From positions 1 to 64,000 of the forward strand of contig JAAEAF010002406.1 in NCBI GenBank assembly GCA_011037195.1: a stretch of 64,000 bases of DNA, in the 5' to 3' direction. The notes below the pieces were generated by a model. That model did no database searches. It was given only the letters and a program-made list of their open reading frames with translations, and was not told the DNA's origin. The position numbers and the translations under genes are program-made. Below are positions 22,435 through 35,094 of this stretch, one piece after another (positions within the stretch are counted from its first letter, which is position 1; every line of letters begins with the position of its first letter). Origin of the DNA: Triatoma infestans. Its lineage: Eukaryota > Arthropoda > Insecta > Hemiptera > Reduviidae.

Positions 22435-23101
22435 ACTTTCAGTAAGAGGAAGTATTGTAAGCGTGTCAAATTTTCGATATCGAGTTTTCACCGGAAATAT
22501 GCGTTTTGAGGTCCCTTGTGTCCAAAAAAGTGGTTTTTAACAAATGGTCTGTGCGTGTGTGTGTATGTGAACAGCATAACTCAAAAACGAAATACGGAGA
22601 AAGTTGAAACTTGATATTCCGTTTAAGAATAACCATGGGATCTGACTGTACGTTATCTGTCAAAATTCCTTAATCGGAAGTGCCACTTTACTTTTTGCGT
22701 TTTTTCAAAAATGGCTCCGGACGATTTTCTTGAAAATTCTCATATAAACTAAACATACAAAGATCAACAACTTTTATTTAAAAAATTTCTCTGGGAAAAT
22801 TCATTTAAGGGCACTTTTAGGGGAGACGGTGGGATTATGTTTTCCTCTAAAGTGCTATCATAGTTGATTACACAATTCTACCATCCAAAAAAAAAAAATT
22901 AATTAGAAATAAATAGATGGCCAAAAATCCGAGTTTCAAGGAAATTAGTATACCGGAAGTGCGCTTTTACTGAACAGTTTTTTTTTTTTTCAGTTTTCGA
23001 CGAATTTCATTCAATTTGGTACACAAACAATAAAATTTGTCAATTATAATTTTGAGAACTGGAGTAAGAGAAAGTTGTGTGTGTTTGTATTTCACACCAG
23101 A
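22435..23101 (+). repeat. HINE-like repeat with one core module
   Basis: 667 bp, both ends present but only one core module. The left hairpin arm is partly deleted (ACTTTCAGTAAGAGG). Confidence 0.87.
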
Positions 23102-23221
23102 TTTTTTTTACGTGTACACTGGCAGAGAAATCGGGACTTAAACAAACCGCTATTTTACCGCCAGTTTCATGTTAAACGTTTTTCACTGTAATATGCAATG
23201 CAGATTTAGATACGTTGCCCC

Positions 23222-23378
23222 AAAAAATTCTGAGTTTTGAAGGAAAAACGGTTGACCGGAAGTGCGATTTTTATTGAACTATTTTCCTGCGATTTTCTCC
23301 ATAAAAATACCGGAAGTTAATTAGAACGATGTAAAATTGCTGTAAGAGAAAATTGTATTTATATATTTCACACCAATT
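23222..23378 (+). repeat. HINE-like right-half fragment
   Basis: GTTGACCGGAAGTGCGATTT followed by a degenerate right end (GTAAGAGAAAATTG, TTTCACACC). Confidence 0.65.
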
Positions 23379-24492
23379 AGAAAAAGTAAACAATCTTTAA
23401 TTTTTATCACTTCCTTTAAATATTTTTCTTCAATCTTTTACAGTATTTTATTATTATATAGAATGCAACTTTCACATTCTTATAGTCTTCTTTTTATATT
23501 TAATACCTCTTTGGGTTAATAAATAGAGAACAGGATTACTAGAAACTTTGTATAAATACTAAAAACAAAGCCTCCTGTTACTAAACTATATACGTACTTT
23601 AAACAAAATTTAAAGTATGCCACTCCCTAATAATTTAACATAAAAAAGATAATGAAGCTTTCTTCCTTTTGGTTTCATTCTTTTATCTCCATTCTTTTTT
23701 TTTCTTTTATTTTTATCTTTATCTTTTATTGTTGTTGAGGAGAAAGTGTCTGCTTTATCGTTCAGAACTTTTTTTTTTTCTTAAAGGTAAGAGAGATCCT
23801 TCTATTTAAATTGTAAATTATATGATTTTGTATTTTTTTTGGTGTCAAAACTTTAAGGGCCGCTTCATATTATGTCCAAATGAATGTTTCTATATAACTT
23901 ATTTTAATTAAAATATAATTTGATTAAGAAATCAACTAATATATAAATTTTAATTCGAATCAATAAATGGTAATATTTACATTTTAGTTTAATAATATAC
24001 GTATAATCATATCGAGTACGGAATTTGACCGCATGAGCGCAGCAAGTGCGTCAAACTGAAATGAGAGTTGTAAAAAAAAAAATGCTTCGCTCACAAGTCA
24101 GATTTTACGTATTAGAATTTTATCCGGCAATCTTATTAAATTATTGGTTCTTAATTTAATTAATATAAAAAAAAAGATATGAAAAGGTGTAAATACTGAG
24201 AATGTATTTTAATTCAAGTTACAATACTTTCCTCTCTCTATAACCTGATTCCGTTTGATATAACCTCTAATGTTGATTTCTATGTATTTGAAATTTGTTT
24301 TGATCTTGTTTTCGAGTATTGCCGCTAGATTTCGGGCTAATTAGAATTGAATATGGTTATTCTTGCACACACTATGTGAGTGAAAACAGTGTGTAACTCA
24401 ACTTGTGAGTTGAAAGTTGAAAGTTTCTTCACTAAGTTTAGTATAATTATCGTCATTATTAATCAACGATTGCAGAAAAAAGTTAATTTTTT
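23379..24492. other. unannotated AT-rich stretch
   Basis: Nothing recognisable; long T and AT tracts. Confidence 0.35.
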
Positions 24493-24622
24493 ACTTTCTC
24501 TTACTCCTAGTAAGAGAAGTATTGTAATCGTGTCAAATTTTCGATATTGAGTTTTCACCGGAAATATGAATTTTGAGGTCCCTTGAGTCGAAAAAAGTGG
24601 TTTTTATCAAATGGTCTGTGTA

Positions 24623-24653
<31 letters not shown>

Positions 24654-25477
24654 ATGTATGTATGTGAACAGCATAGCTCAAAAACGAAAAATCGTAGAAA
24701 GTTCAAACTTGATATTCCGTTTAGGTATCACCATGGGACCCGACAGTGGGTCATCTGTTAAAATTCCTCAACCGGAAGTACCACTTTACTTGTTGGTTTT
24801 TTTACGTTTTTGCAATTTTCTCAAAAATCGCTCCAACGATTTTCTTCAAACTTTCTATATCAACTACACATACTAACAGCTATAACTTTTATTTGAAACA
24901 TTTCTCTGGAAAATTCATTTAAGGGCACTTATGGGGGAGGAGTGGGGTTAGGTTTTCATCTAAAGTGCTATTTCAGTTTATTAGACAATTCTATCATCTA
25001 AATAATGTTAATTAAAATTAAATATGTTGTTGAAATTCCGAGTTTGAAAAAATCGGATAACCGGAAGTGCGTTTTTACTTTACTACTTTTACTAAATAAT
25101 TTTTTCACTTTTCGCGATTTTCTGAAACGTATATAAATTAAACATACAAAGATCTATAACTTTTATCTAAAACATTCTCTGGGAAAATTCATTCAAGGGC
25201 ACTTTTAGGGAGGGGTGGGTTACAGATTCCTGTAAAGTGGTATCATACTTGATTATATAATCTATTATCCAAACAAAATTAATTAGAAATAAATAGATGG
25301 CCTAAATTCCAAGTTTTAAGAAAATTTGTAAGCCGGAATAAGGAAGTACGATTTTACTGAACAGTTTTTTCAGTTTTCGACAAATTTCGTTATATTTGGT
25401 ACACATTCTATAACTTTTTGTCAATTATAATTTTGAGAACAGGAGTAAGAGAAAGTTGTATGGTGTTTCACACCAGA
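24493..25477 (+). repeat. HINE-like repeat, full-length
   Basis: 985 bp with both ends and both modules. The third CCGGAAGT-type core at about 25332 is split by an 8-bp insertion. TG/GTAT microsatellite at 24619-24664. Confidence 0.88.
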
Positions 25478-26071
25478 TTTTTGTTTTTTTTTTTTTTTTT
25501 TGCCGGACACTTGCCAGCGTTTGCTACCTACAAATTTTTCTAATATATATATGGATTTAATGACGATAACAAACAATATTTATCAATTAATCTTGATCTA
25601 GAAATTGTTTTGAAACGATCGATAAATGAAAATTATGAAATCTAAATTATGTTACGGAGTAAATTTGCTTAGTGGTTATTAGATAATAATTATATGCATA
25701 ATAATATGTTATAGTAATTAAACAATAAATTATATCAGATATCTGATATTCACATTATGCTATCTGACATTCACTAAGATATCTACCGTTGACATCCGTT
25801 CTATATGACAGACGTGTATGTACTTACAAACGTGTTTTGTGTGTGTGTGTGTGTGTGTGTGTGGACTTGTATGTGTTTAGTTTATGCTGCTTAATATAAT
25901 TATGTTAAAATAATTTTATTATTATTATTATTTAATGGCATTAGCTATAATACAATTAATTGCAGTAAAAATTACTATATTATTTGTTTTATATTTTATT
26001 ATTATTTTTTATAATATAAAATACCAATCTTTTAGTCGTTTTTTTTTATTTTATTTTCTTTTATAATTTTT
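25478..26071. other. unannotated AT-rich stretch
   Basis: Contains an 18-bp palindrome ATATCAGATATCTGATAT near 25733 and the GT run; nothing else. Confidence 0.35.
25838..25862 (+). repeat. (GT)n microsatellite
   Basis: GT run outside any recognised HINE-like copy. Confidence 0.8.
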
Positions 26072-26112
26072 TCGACGTTTCAGCGTCTGGTTAGGCCATT
26101 TTCTTCAAGAGC
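26072..26112 (-). other. Penelope-type hammerhead-like motif
   Basis: Minus strand: CTTGAAGA (26102-26109), then TGGCCTAACCA able to form a short hairpin, then GAAACGTCG (26073-26081). This resembles hammerhead cores of Penelope-like elements but with an extra base in the first box, so it is probably inactive. No reverse transcriptase is seen nearby. Confidence 0.35.
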
Positions 26113-26409
26113 ATGATGTGATTCATTACATAACTGTAAAAAAATAATTAAGTGCAAATAAAAAAATGATTACAATGTAAATATTATAGGTATATATATA
26201 TATATATATTTTCATACCCCAAAAAATTGTATAGTTTGGGACATATTTTTTCCCCCCAAAATAGTCCAGTAATTTTCAACTTAAAAGTTTTTAAAACGCA
26301 GAAACCAGCGGGATGATAAATTTTTATTATAAATATGTGTTGAAATATTTTATTGAAGTTAAGATGCCATTTGCTGAGTTTAATTTTTTTTTTTTTTTTT
26401 TAATTAAAT

Positions 26410-27235
26410 GTTCGCCATCCTTGCATTCAGCTCTGATCCCATCTCATTACAGACTCTCTTACAGACTCATTTAAATAAAATAGAATCTTGGGCCAAAAAA
26501 TGTCGAATTAATGTCAACCCACAAAAATGTCAACAAATCACCTTTACTCTGCGTCTTGCGTCCCCTGTCCTGCAGTAACCTTCAACTCTCTCCTGCAAAC
26601 TTAGTTCGCTACCTTGGGATGTAGTTCGACAGAAGACTAACATGGAATCCACATACGAAACTAAAAAAGACTGGAACATAACAAACGGAATAAGTTACTA
26701 CTCAGACTAATAGGAAGACGATCGAAACTACCTCTTGAGCACAAACGACTGATATACAACTGTATACTCAAACCAATGTGGACTTACGGGCTTGAACTGT
26801 GGGGTTCAACTAAACGCTCAAATTCCCAGAAAATTCAGTCTTTTCAGTCAAAAGTTTTCCGTCAGACAACAGATGTCTCTATCTCTATGTCTCTAACTCT
26901 ACCCTCCACAACGATCTCAAAATCCCAAATATATCTGAACCTGTCAAAACTAAATATAAAAAAATTCCATGACTCTCTTACTCTCTCAACTCTAATCCTC
27001 TTGTACAAAATCTCGCCACCACAACTATACCAGATAATCCACCCTGTCGACTGAGCCGCTGTTGGCCCCGTGATCACACTTCCAGCAATAGGAAGTAATT
27101 CCTTTGAGAGTGTTAACGCTGGGGGTAGCTTCTCTTCTCCAGCCAATCACGTTATTCATCATCACACATCATCATATTCACTCATTATATTTATTTATGT
27201 AAATTGTGAATTTCAAATAAAAGAAAAAAAAAAAT
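26410..27235 (+). mobile_element. Jockey-like LINE 3' end
   Basis: Reads as the end of a Jockey-type reverse transcriptase ORF: LNKIESWAKKCRINVNPQKC, then LIYNCILKPMWTYGLELWGS, then the closing motif around LHNDLKIPNISEPVKTKYKK in shifted frames. Several frameshifts and stops. It ends with an AATAAA-like motif and A run at 27217-27235. Confidence 0.8.
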
Positions 27236-28044
27236 GTCATTTTCTATTATTACTATATGTTAAGCAAATAGTTCCAAAATCAGCCATGCCGCTCTTCAAG
27301 CAACTCACATTAGCCAACGCTACCATGCTACATTTATTACCAACATCACTCTTTGGTCTACTCACACTATCTTCTATTTCGCTTTCTTCTTCTCACAAGT
27401 ATCGTTAAATATAAATTGGGAGGATATCAATTTCATACTCACCACCATCTGCAACCAAACCCAGCATTCCAACAACAGCATTCCTTGACCCTTACAACAG
27501 TAAAAGATTTAACATAATATAAAAAAAAAATTTTTTATAAACTTTCACAAACACAAAATAAATTTTAAAATTTATAAACTTTTTTTATTATTATTAAAAG
27601 CTGGAAACTGTGTGGAAAAATTTTTCTGTTTTTATTTATTTTTTTCCGTTGATTTATTCAAACAAAATTCTTTCTTTGTCCCATAATAACCGGTTTTCAA
27701 TAAGAGGATTAATATTTATTGAACTTGCTAGTTAGTAAATTTTATGAAAACTTTTGTTTGTCAGTTTTCTTTCTTGTTTGGTTTTTTTTTTCTCTCTCTC
27801 TCTCTCTAATATAAAAGCGACATGGTAGTTTTTTTTGCATGATACAAGACGATCCAGGATTTTTATTTGTATTTATTTTTACTATAAATAAAATGTAGGA
27901 TTAAAATCGCGCCACAAAGAAAGGCGTCTTTACAAACAGTTTTTTTTTTTTTTATTCTAGGAGTTAGTGGTAACAAATCTGCCACATTTTTTTCTTTTTT
28001 TTTTTTACAAGAACTGAAAGCAAAATAAAAATAAAAATAAAAAA
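27236..28044. other. unannotated stretch downstream of the Jockey-like LINE
   Basis: A moderately GC-richer piece at 27280-27490 has no family I recognise. The rest is AT-rich. Confidence 0.35.
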
Positions 28045-28060
28045 TCTGGTGTGAAACTTG
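28045..28060 (-). repeat. HINE-like right-end stub
   Basis: TCTGGTGTGAAACTTG only; the continuing sequence is unrelated. Confidence 0.4.
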
Positions 28061-28166
28061 AAAATTTTAGATATTTGCTTTAACATAAATAAATTATAAA
28101 GGTAATGGAGGTTACATGATCTATCTCCAAGGTAGATAGTACTAGAAGTAATTAATAACATTGTAG

Positions 28167-28439
28167 AAAGGGAAGGGATTAGCTCAGTGGTAGCGCGCTG
28201 GACTAGCAATGCGGAGGTACCAGGTTCGCGTCTAGCTGCTGCCCTTAGATTTTTTTTTCCTTTTTAGAACCCTCTTATAGTTCACTGTCCGGTGATGGAC
28301 AACGTTGTCTGTAAGAAGAGAACACTGAGAAGGCTTCCGGATCTTTGGGAATAACTATATGGACCCAGAAAGGCTTTGGATAGCATTGGGCTTACTTAGC
28401 TCCCACCCCTCAGGCAATTAAAAAAAAATAATAATAATT
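28167..28439 (+). mobile_element. SINE A, tRNA-derived, complete
   Basis: 273 bp with target duplication ACATTGTAG (28158-28166 and 28440-28448). A box TAGCTCAGTGG at 28180-28190, and a B box with two changes at 28223-28233. The anticodon loop CTAGCAA and the flanking sequence suggest a tRNA-Ala ancestor. The 3' part resembles the tail of the LINE at 46000-46503. Confidence 0.88.
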
Positions 28440-28621
28440 ACATTGTAGTCCAGTAGACAGCGCCAATAATGTTAAACAAATATCATTTGAACATTTGAAA
28501 TCTAACGTCACATATAATTCTTCAGAGCTTCTTAGAATTTTTGTAGAAAAATGTTACAAAAAAAAAATTAATAAGTTTCTTATTTATGCAAGCAAGCATT
28601 CCAAGTTTTTTATTTTTTAAA

Positions 28622-29283
28622 TCTGGTGTGAAACACTCATACAACTTTCTTTTACTACAGTATTCAAAATTATAATTGACAATATTTATAGTTTGTGTAA
28701 AAAAATTTAATGAAAATTCGTCGAAAACTGAAAAAAAAAAACTGTTCAGTAAAAGCGCACATCCGGTTTACAAATTTTCTTCAAACACGGAATCTTGGAC
28801 ATCTCGTATTTATTTGTAATTAATTTTGTTTGGATGATAGCATTGTATAATCAACTATGTGTATAGCACTTTAGGAAAAAATATAACCACATCCCCTCCC
28901 CTAAAAGTGCCCTTAAATAAATTTTTCTAGAGAAATGTTCTAAATAAAAGTTGTAGATCTTTGTATGTTTAGTTGATATAAGAAGTTTCAAGAAAATCGT
29001 CGAAGTCATTTTTAAGAAAATCGCGCAAAAGTGAAAAAAATCATTTAGTAAAGTGGTAAAGTAAACAAACGCACTTCCAGTTATCCGATTTTTTCAAACT
29101 TGGAATTTCAACAACATATTCAATTCTAATTAACATTTTTTAGATGAGACAATTGTCTAATAAACTGAAATAGCACTTTAGATGAACACCTAACCCCGGA
29201 TCCCTCCCCCAAAAGTCGCGTTAAATGAACTTTCCCAGAGATATGTTTTTCAAATAAAAGTTGTACTAGGAGTAAGAGAAAAT
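28622..29283 (-). repeat. HINE-like repeat with internal deletion
   Basis: Right end to the second module, then AAAAGTTGTACTAGGAGTAA joins directly to the left-end hairpin; the microsatellite and first core are missing. Confidence 0.82.
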
Positions 29284-29475
29284 AAAAAATAAGTTTATGT
29301 ATTAAAATTACAAAAAAAACAAAATCGCTGATTTTAAAAAATTCAACGAATTCCAAAACTATCTGAAAGTTTTGACAATGGCGGTGCCTTTGCCTACTCA
29401 AAGAAACAAGCGGAAACTAGCAACACTGGCAGCCATGTTTATTTCGTTCCATCTAACGATAAAAAAAATCTGCGT
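29284..29475 (-). repeat. 200-bp unclassified module, copy 2
   Basis: Inverted second copy of 22226-22434. It again touches the left end of a HINE-like copy (AGGAGTAAGAGAAAATAAAA at 29269-29288). Confidence 0.8.
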
Positions 29476-29487
29476 GGCTAATGTGAG

Positions 29488-29635
29488 AGCAGAAACAGAC
29501 ACACACAAAGACGGTATGCTAAAAATCACTTTTTTGGACTCACGGCACCTGAAAACGGATATATCCGGTGAAAACTCGATATTGAAAATTTGACACGATT
29601 ACAATACTTCCTCTCACTATGGAGTAAGAAAAAGT
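29488..29635 (-). repeat. HINE-like left-end fragment
   Basis: From the ACACACAAAGACGGTATGC microsatellite remnant to CTCACTATGGAGTAAGAAAA. Confidence 0.75.
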
Positions 29636-30076
29636 AAAAATTGGCCGAGTGGGGCGGAATAAAGTTCTATGTGGGAAAACTTATAAAATGGGTTTTCTAG
29701 AGAGTGAGAAGGCAGAAAACCTTTTAAGGAAAAGTGTGCGTATGTTTTTTTTTTATTTTTCTATTTTATTTGTAATACATTTCTGTCCTCATACAAGGGC
29801 AGAATTGTTTTTTGTTTTTTTAGGATTGTTTCTGTGGGAAGTGGGCAATTTATAGTTGACCTGGGCTGTGTTTATATTAACAATAATAAAATACATGTGA
29901 TATGAAATACGAAACGAAAGGTGACATTCTCTAATTACATTTCACAAACATTAGATGAAAAATAAATTCAAATAGCATAAAATAGAAGCATATGATTTAT
30001 TTTTTTTTAAATTACATATAAAGGTTAAAATGTTTACATGGGTTTAAGGCAAATTGAGAAAAGCTGAATCCTTTTT
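29636..30076. other. unannotated stretch
   Basis: A 68-codon plus frame at 29649-29855 has no recognisable similarity. Confidence 0.3.
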
Positions 30077-30690
30077 ACTTTCTCTTACTCCTAGTAAATG
30101 GAAGTTTGGCGATCATGCCAGATTTCTGAAAGGATTTTGGATTGCAATGACTGGATTCGACGGGAATTTAAATGTTTGGTTGAACGCCATAGTTAAATAG
30201 CGTTTAAGTCCACATAGGGAAGCTGTTTAACCAGTAAGCGCCAAAAAAAAAATCATTAAAATATTTATGAGTCACTAATACCGAAATAGCTTTTAAAGGA
30301 ATTTTCATTTGACATATAAAAGACATAGCACCTAAATATCGAAGATATATTATGTTGGCATCATTGATTGAATTCCATCATGGCTTCTCAAATATATTGA
30401 GGCTTCTTCAATAGTACGTTCGTATAATAGTTTTTGTCAGTTTTTTTTTTACTTTCTCTTAATGATGTTTAATGGAAACATTACGATCGTTGGCAAAATT
30501 TTTGAAACTGAATATTTAACGAAGTTGATTTTTTTGGGGGGTTTTGGGGGGGGGGGGGCAGGAATGTTAAGAACTTCCCTCTAAATTGCAGTTCAATATT
30601 TATGGTTCTACCACCTATATAATTTTAAGTATATTAGGAGCAGTGCTAAAATTCTATGTTTGAAGAAAATCGGTTAACCTGAAAGTGTAG
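30077..30690 (+). repeat. two diverged HINE-like left ends
   Basis: ACTTTCTCTTACTCCTAGTA at 30077 and ACTTTCTCTTAATGATG at 30451. The second runs to GAAAATCGGTTAACCTGAAAG, and a LINE follows. Confidence 0.6.
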
Positions 30691-30694
30691 ATTA

Positions 30695-31190
30695 GATTGT
30701 AGATTGACACAAGGGGAGGACGGGGGCTCATTCTTCTGCGATAAGAGGTCACCTAAAATTATGGCACATCCCTTAGCTTCGCCCTCTAAATCAGACCTAG
30801 CAAAGCTGAGAGTGGCGCTCCGTCATGAAGCTCGTGGCTTCGGAATTGTTTGTCCCCAGTTGAAGAAACCTCACAAAGGATGACCCATCCTCCTCGACCC
30901 TGCAGAAAAGGGCATAACGCGTTATCTACAAGAAGTAATTGGTTTATGTACCAATGCAGCCTACAATGCCATATTAATTGACCCACTGTTAGCCTTATGT
31001 CCCTTCGGCTATGGCTCAATAGGTCCATTGTAAATTTAAGCGACATGTCACCAAGAAGAGTTTATTAGTCTGCCTCTATCTTGGTGTTCTCTCCCACCAT
31101 TGCAGACGCTGTTCTTCTGTCCAGAAGTTTGAATTAGCTCCTCGCAACCCGAAGAAGGATTCGGGGCCTATAAAGATATGGGCAGAAATT
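30695..31190 (-). mobile_element. LINE C-terminal fragment (RNase H family), decayed
   Basis: Minus strand. It aligns along its length with the fragment at 54655-55210, including LSHSRRDIRLTVGQL and LSALLGLI. Many small deletions. Inserted in HINE-like DNA. Confidence 0.7.
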
Positions 31191-31322
31191 CATGCATTTA
31201 GAAAAATATCAAATTTTACTTCGACAGGAAGTATCGGAATCAGGTGTTTGTAAGTCTCTTTAGATTATTTCCAGTTATGCCAGAAAAAATCTGAGCTCTG
31301 CATCATTCTGAGTAAACAAAAA

Positions 31323-31935
31323 TCTGGTGTGAAACACTCACACAACTTTCTCTTACTCCAGTTTTCAAAATTGTACCTAATTGACAAATTTTATAGTTCG
31401 TCTACTAAATTTGATCCCTTGGATTGCGTCGAAAACTGAATAAAATGTTCAGTAAAAACGCACTTCCGGTTTACTAATTTTCTTCAGTAAAAACTCACTT
31501 TTGGTCATCCGATTTTTCTTCAAACTTGGAATTTCAGCAACCTATTTAATTTTAATTAATATTATTTAGATGATAGAATTGTATAATAAACTGAAATAGC
31601 ACTTTAGAGGAAAACCCACCAAACCCCCTCCCCTGAAAGTGCTCTTAAATGCGTTTTCCCGGAGAAATGTTTCAAATAATAATTGTAGATCTTTGTATGT
31701 GCAGTACATATACTGCAGTACTATACGAAGTTTAAAGAAAATCGTTGGAGCTATTTTCGAGAAAATTGCAGAAAAGTGAAAAAACCATTCAGTTACGTAG
31801 TACTTCCGGTTGAGGAATTTTGACCGCTGACCTACTTTCACATTACACATGGTGATACCCAAACGGAATAACAACTTTGAACTTTCTGCAATTTTTCGTT
31901 TTTGAGCTATGTTGTTCACATACATACATACACAG

Positions 31936-31981
<46 letters not shown>

Positions 31982-32115
31982 AAACACACACACCATTTGC
32001 TAAAAAAACACTTTTTTGGACTTAGGGAACCTCAAAACGGATATTTCCGGTGAAAACTCGATTACGAAAATTTGGCATGATTACAATACTTCGTCTTACT
32101 AGGAGTAAGAGAAAA
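31323..32115 (-). repeat. HINE-like repeat with internal deletion
   Basis: Right end TCTGGTGTGAAACACTCACAC to left end ACTAGGAGTAAGAGAAAAT. One module is deleted. A long (CA)n run lies at 31937-31978. Confidence 0.85.
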
Positions 32116-32116
32116 T

Positions 32117-32400
32117 AACAAGCTTCATATGTTGAAGGTTACCTCACGAAGGCATGTCAGACTCAGGGGGGAGGGGCACCTGCAAAAGCTGGGCCTAGAA
32201 CACGATAGCACCTGCAGATTCTATGAGAAGGTGGAGGAGATTTGAATACACTTCTTCAGGGTCTGCTAAGCTATCATTTGAGAAGACTTGGAAGCTTGGG
32301 CACCTCTCAGGTGTTGGAAGAAGACGTATGCTCCCTAAGAACCTTCCTACATTCTGAGATTTCTCAGAAATCCAAACTTGGAAAAAGTGCTGTAGGGTGA
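32117..32400 (+). mobile_element. decayed LINE C-terminal fragment
   Basis: Reads LRGHLQKLGLEHDSTCRFYEK and ILRFLRNPNLEKVL with stops in between. It matches the end of the LINE at 2478-3466. It sits exactly at the end of a HINE-like copy. Confidence 0.7.
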
Positions 32401-32851
32401 TTGCTCTAATTTCGACACTAATTTGGGATGGGGGAGGACAAGGTAGACCTCTTTTGGGCCCAGTGCACTTATAACCTTCGAAAAAAAAAACAAATATATT
32501 AGTGAATAGTCTATACAAGTTCATGGTGAATTATATAACTCAATATTGCAGGAATCTCACAATTGATACCAATTATGTATCCCCATTGAATTCAATGCTA
32601 AGTTGTCCGTAAAAATTCGTCACACGGAAGTATGGCTTTTTTTCATGATTTTCCCGGATGTTAAGCTACTCTCTAAACTGCCATTTGGATAAATAATACA
32701 GGTCCCATTTCCTACACAGTAATATTGGACAACTTATTATTCACGACAGACCTATTAATGCAGGTCGCAGTGAAATGAGACTCGGCTTTCCCCGTCTGTC
32801 AATCTAACATTGACAACCAAATATTTAGTTTTCTAACCATAAAAAAAAAAA
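32401..32851. other. unannotated stretch
   Basis: Continuation of LINE 3' sequence (GGGCCCAGTGCACTTATA near 32457) and faint HINE-like traces (GGAAGTATGGC at 32626). Confidence 0.3.
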
Positions 32852-34746
32852 TCTGGTGTGAAACACTCACACGAGTTTTTCTTACTTTAATTAATACAAT
32901 TTAATCAAGAAATTGTCTTTAAAATTGCATCATTATAATGTTTTTACTTGTAATTCTTAGCAGTCTCATATGAAGTGCTCCAAATCCAAATTGACAAAGC
33001 TTATGCAATTTAAATTTCAATTTATATTAATTGCTAGTCACCCAATACTCTTTAATATTATTTTTTTCCGAAAAACGTTCCTTTCAATGCAGCAAGCATT
33101 TCAAGTTTAAAGAAAATCGTTGCAGCCGTTTTCAAGAAAATTCCCCAAAAAAAACTATTCTGTAAAATCGTACTTCCGGTTGACCGAAAATCTACAAACT
33201 TGCAATTTATCAATAACTTCTAATGTGTATTAATAATGGGTTTTCCAATAAGGGTGGGTCGATGTTGAAATGGAATAAAACAAGCTATGTGTGAGGTATT
33301 AACGAAATTTTTTTTGTTTTTGAAAGGTCATTATTTATGGAACATAACATCGTTCAAATGTCCGCCGCAGATTCTCACGGTGGCAAGGATCCGAGTGGTC
33401 CAATTTTCAATGACTCTGCCGCATAGATCCGGCTGAATTTCAGCGATGGCATTGGTTATTCTTGACTTTAAATGCATCAGTCGATTGCGGATTATTGGCA
33501 TAGATCTGCGGACTTCAGGAAAACCCTACAAGAAAAAGTCTAGCGGGGGTCAAAATCGCACGATCTTGGTGGCCAATTCACGTCACATCTGCAAGAGATC
33601 CCTCAAATACCCTCAAATCGTTCATGCAGAATGTCCATCGTGGGGTCCGCTGTATGGCACGTAGCGCCGTCCTCCATATCCTCCATATCGTTCAATTTGG
33701 ACCAAAAGAAATCGGGTTATCATCGTTCTGTAGCGCTCGCCGTTGACGGTGATGGCCTCACCAAATGTCGTTTTCAAAAAAGTACGGACCAATGACGCTG
33801 CCGGCTCCAAAATACGCACCAAACATTAACTTTTTGTAGATGCATTACCACTTGGTGAACCTCATGTCGGCTGGCGTCATCCCATATACGACAATTATGC
33901 TTGTTAACATTCATCCAAAAATGCTCCTCGTCGCTAAAGATGATTTTTCGGGCCAAAATTGGGGTCCTCTTCCAAACGTTCCGAAGCCCAGTCAGCGAAC
34001 AAACTGCGTTATGTCTATGGTCATTAACTTCGAGCTCCTAAGCCCATAGGCCCAAACTCTTGACGCAAAATTCGCCAAGTTGAAGTCTGCGAAAGGCCGA
34101 GTTCTTGTGCACGGCGAGGAATTGACTGCCTCGGGTTCTCCTGCACACTTTCACGGACCGCGGCAGTGTTCTCGGTCAATCGGGCGTTCCTTTAACGTAC
34201 GGGTGTTATCTGATTGTTTACCGAACCGGTCTTCTCGAATTTGGCCACCAAACGTTGGAGAGTCGACTTTGAAGGGCCATCTCGTCGGCCGTAAAATAGG
34301 CGCAACGCGAGCAACGTTTGCACTAACAAACACTCATTTTGATAATAAAGTTTTATAATTTGGACGTACTGCTCAATCATGTAACTTGCCATGGTGATTT
34401 GGCATCTGTAACAGAATAATAAACAACAGATCAGACAGACGCCACCAAAACAACATGGTCGCCACAGGCTGCCAACATCGCCCCGCCTCAATTGAAAAAC
34501 CTTTTATTATGTTGATGGTAAACCCTCCTTTTCCACCAGAATCCCAAAAAAATTAAAATTTCCCGAGAAAAGGTTTGAAATAAGTAATAGGCATTGTTGT
34601 ATGTAAAAAACCGTTCAGTGAAGTTTAACTTCCGGTTGAAAGATTATTTCGGAACCTTCGTGTCAGATGTGTTCTAGCATCTAAACGAAATAACAACTTT
34701 GAGTTTCCGGTGGCATATTTTAATTTTAGAGAATTCTATTAAATCA

Positions 34747-34777
<31 letters not shown>

Positions 34778-34873
34778 CATTCGCTAAAAACATTTTTTCC
34801 TTACCCAGGGGAAAACTCAGTTTCAAAAATTTGGCTTTATTCACAAAAATTCCACTCATTAGGAAGTGAAGAA
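32852..34873 (-). repeat. HINE-like repeat with nested mariner
   Basis: TCTGGTGTGAAACACTCACAC start, diverged body, mariner at 33238-34525, then the left half with a (CA)n run at 34746-34778 to a degenerate end near 34873. Confidence 0.75.
33238..34525 (-). mobile_element. Tc1/mariner-like element, inactivated
   Basis: 1,288 bp with short terminal inverted repeats (GGGTTTTCC at 33238, GGGTTTACC inverted at 34525). Inserted in a HINE-like copy. The minus strand codes a transposase in several frames. The N-terminus MASYMIEQYVQIIKLYYQNE has the helix-turn-helix SKSTLQRLVAKFEKTGSV. The catalytic part has IIFSDEEHFWMNVNKHNCRI (first catalytic Asp) and AITVNGERYRTMITRFLL. The region around the second Asp is frameshifted. 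The full family length would be about 340 residues. Confidence 0.85.
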
Positions 34874-35094
34874 AATTAGGATCGCCATTTTCGAGCCAAA
34901 CTCCAGAAATCTCAAAAAGCTATTTCTGTATAGTCGCTCTTTGGGTTAATTGATTTTTTTCAAATTTTGCATTCTATTAATGCCTTCTAAAGTATATTAA
35001 TATTAAATCGTTGGTAAAAGCATATATTTTACAGAAGTAACACTTCAAGGCATAACGCTACTGTTCCCGCCAGAACCTCCCCAAACAATATATT

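Noticed and set aside
28167..28240. Functional tRNA-Ala gene
   Set aside because: Head of SINE A with mismatched stems, part of a 273-bp element with a target duplication.
31935..31990. Microsatellites in HINE-like copies as independent features
   Set aside because: CA/TG runs recur at the same place in the element and are part of its structure.
33446..34358. Plus-strand frames at 33.4-34.4 kb
   Set aside because: Shadows of the mariner transposase on the minus strand.
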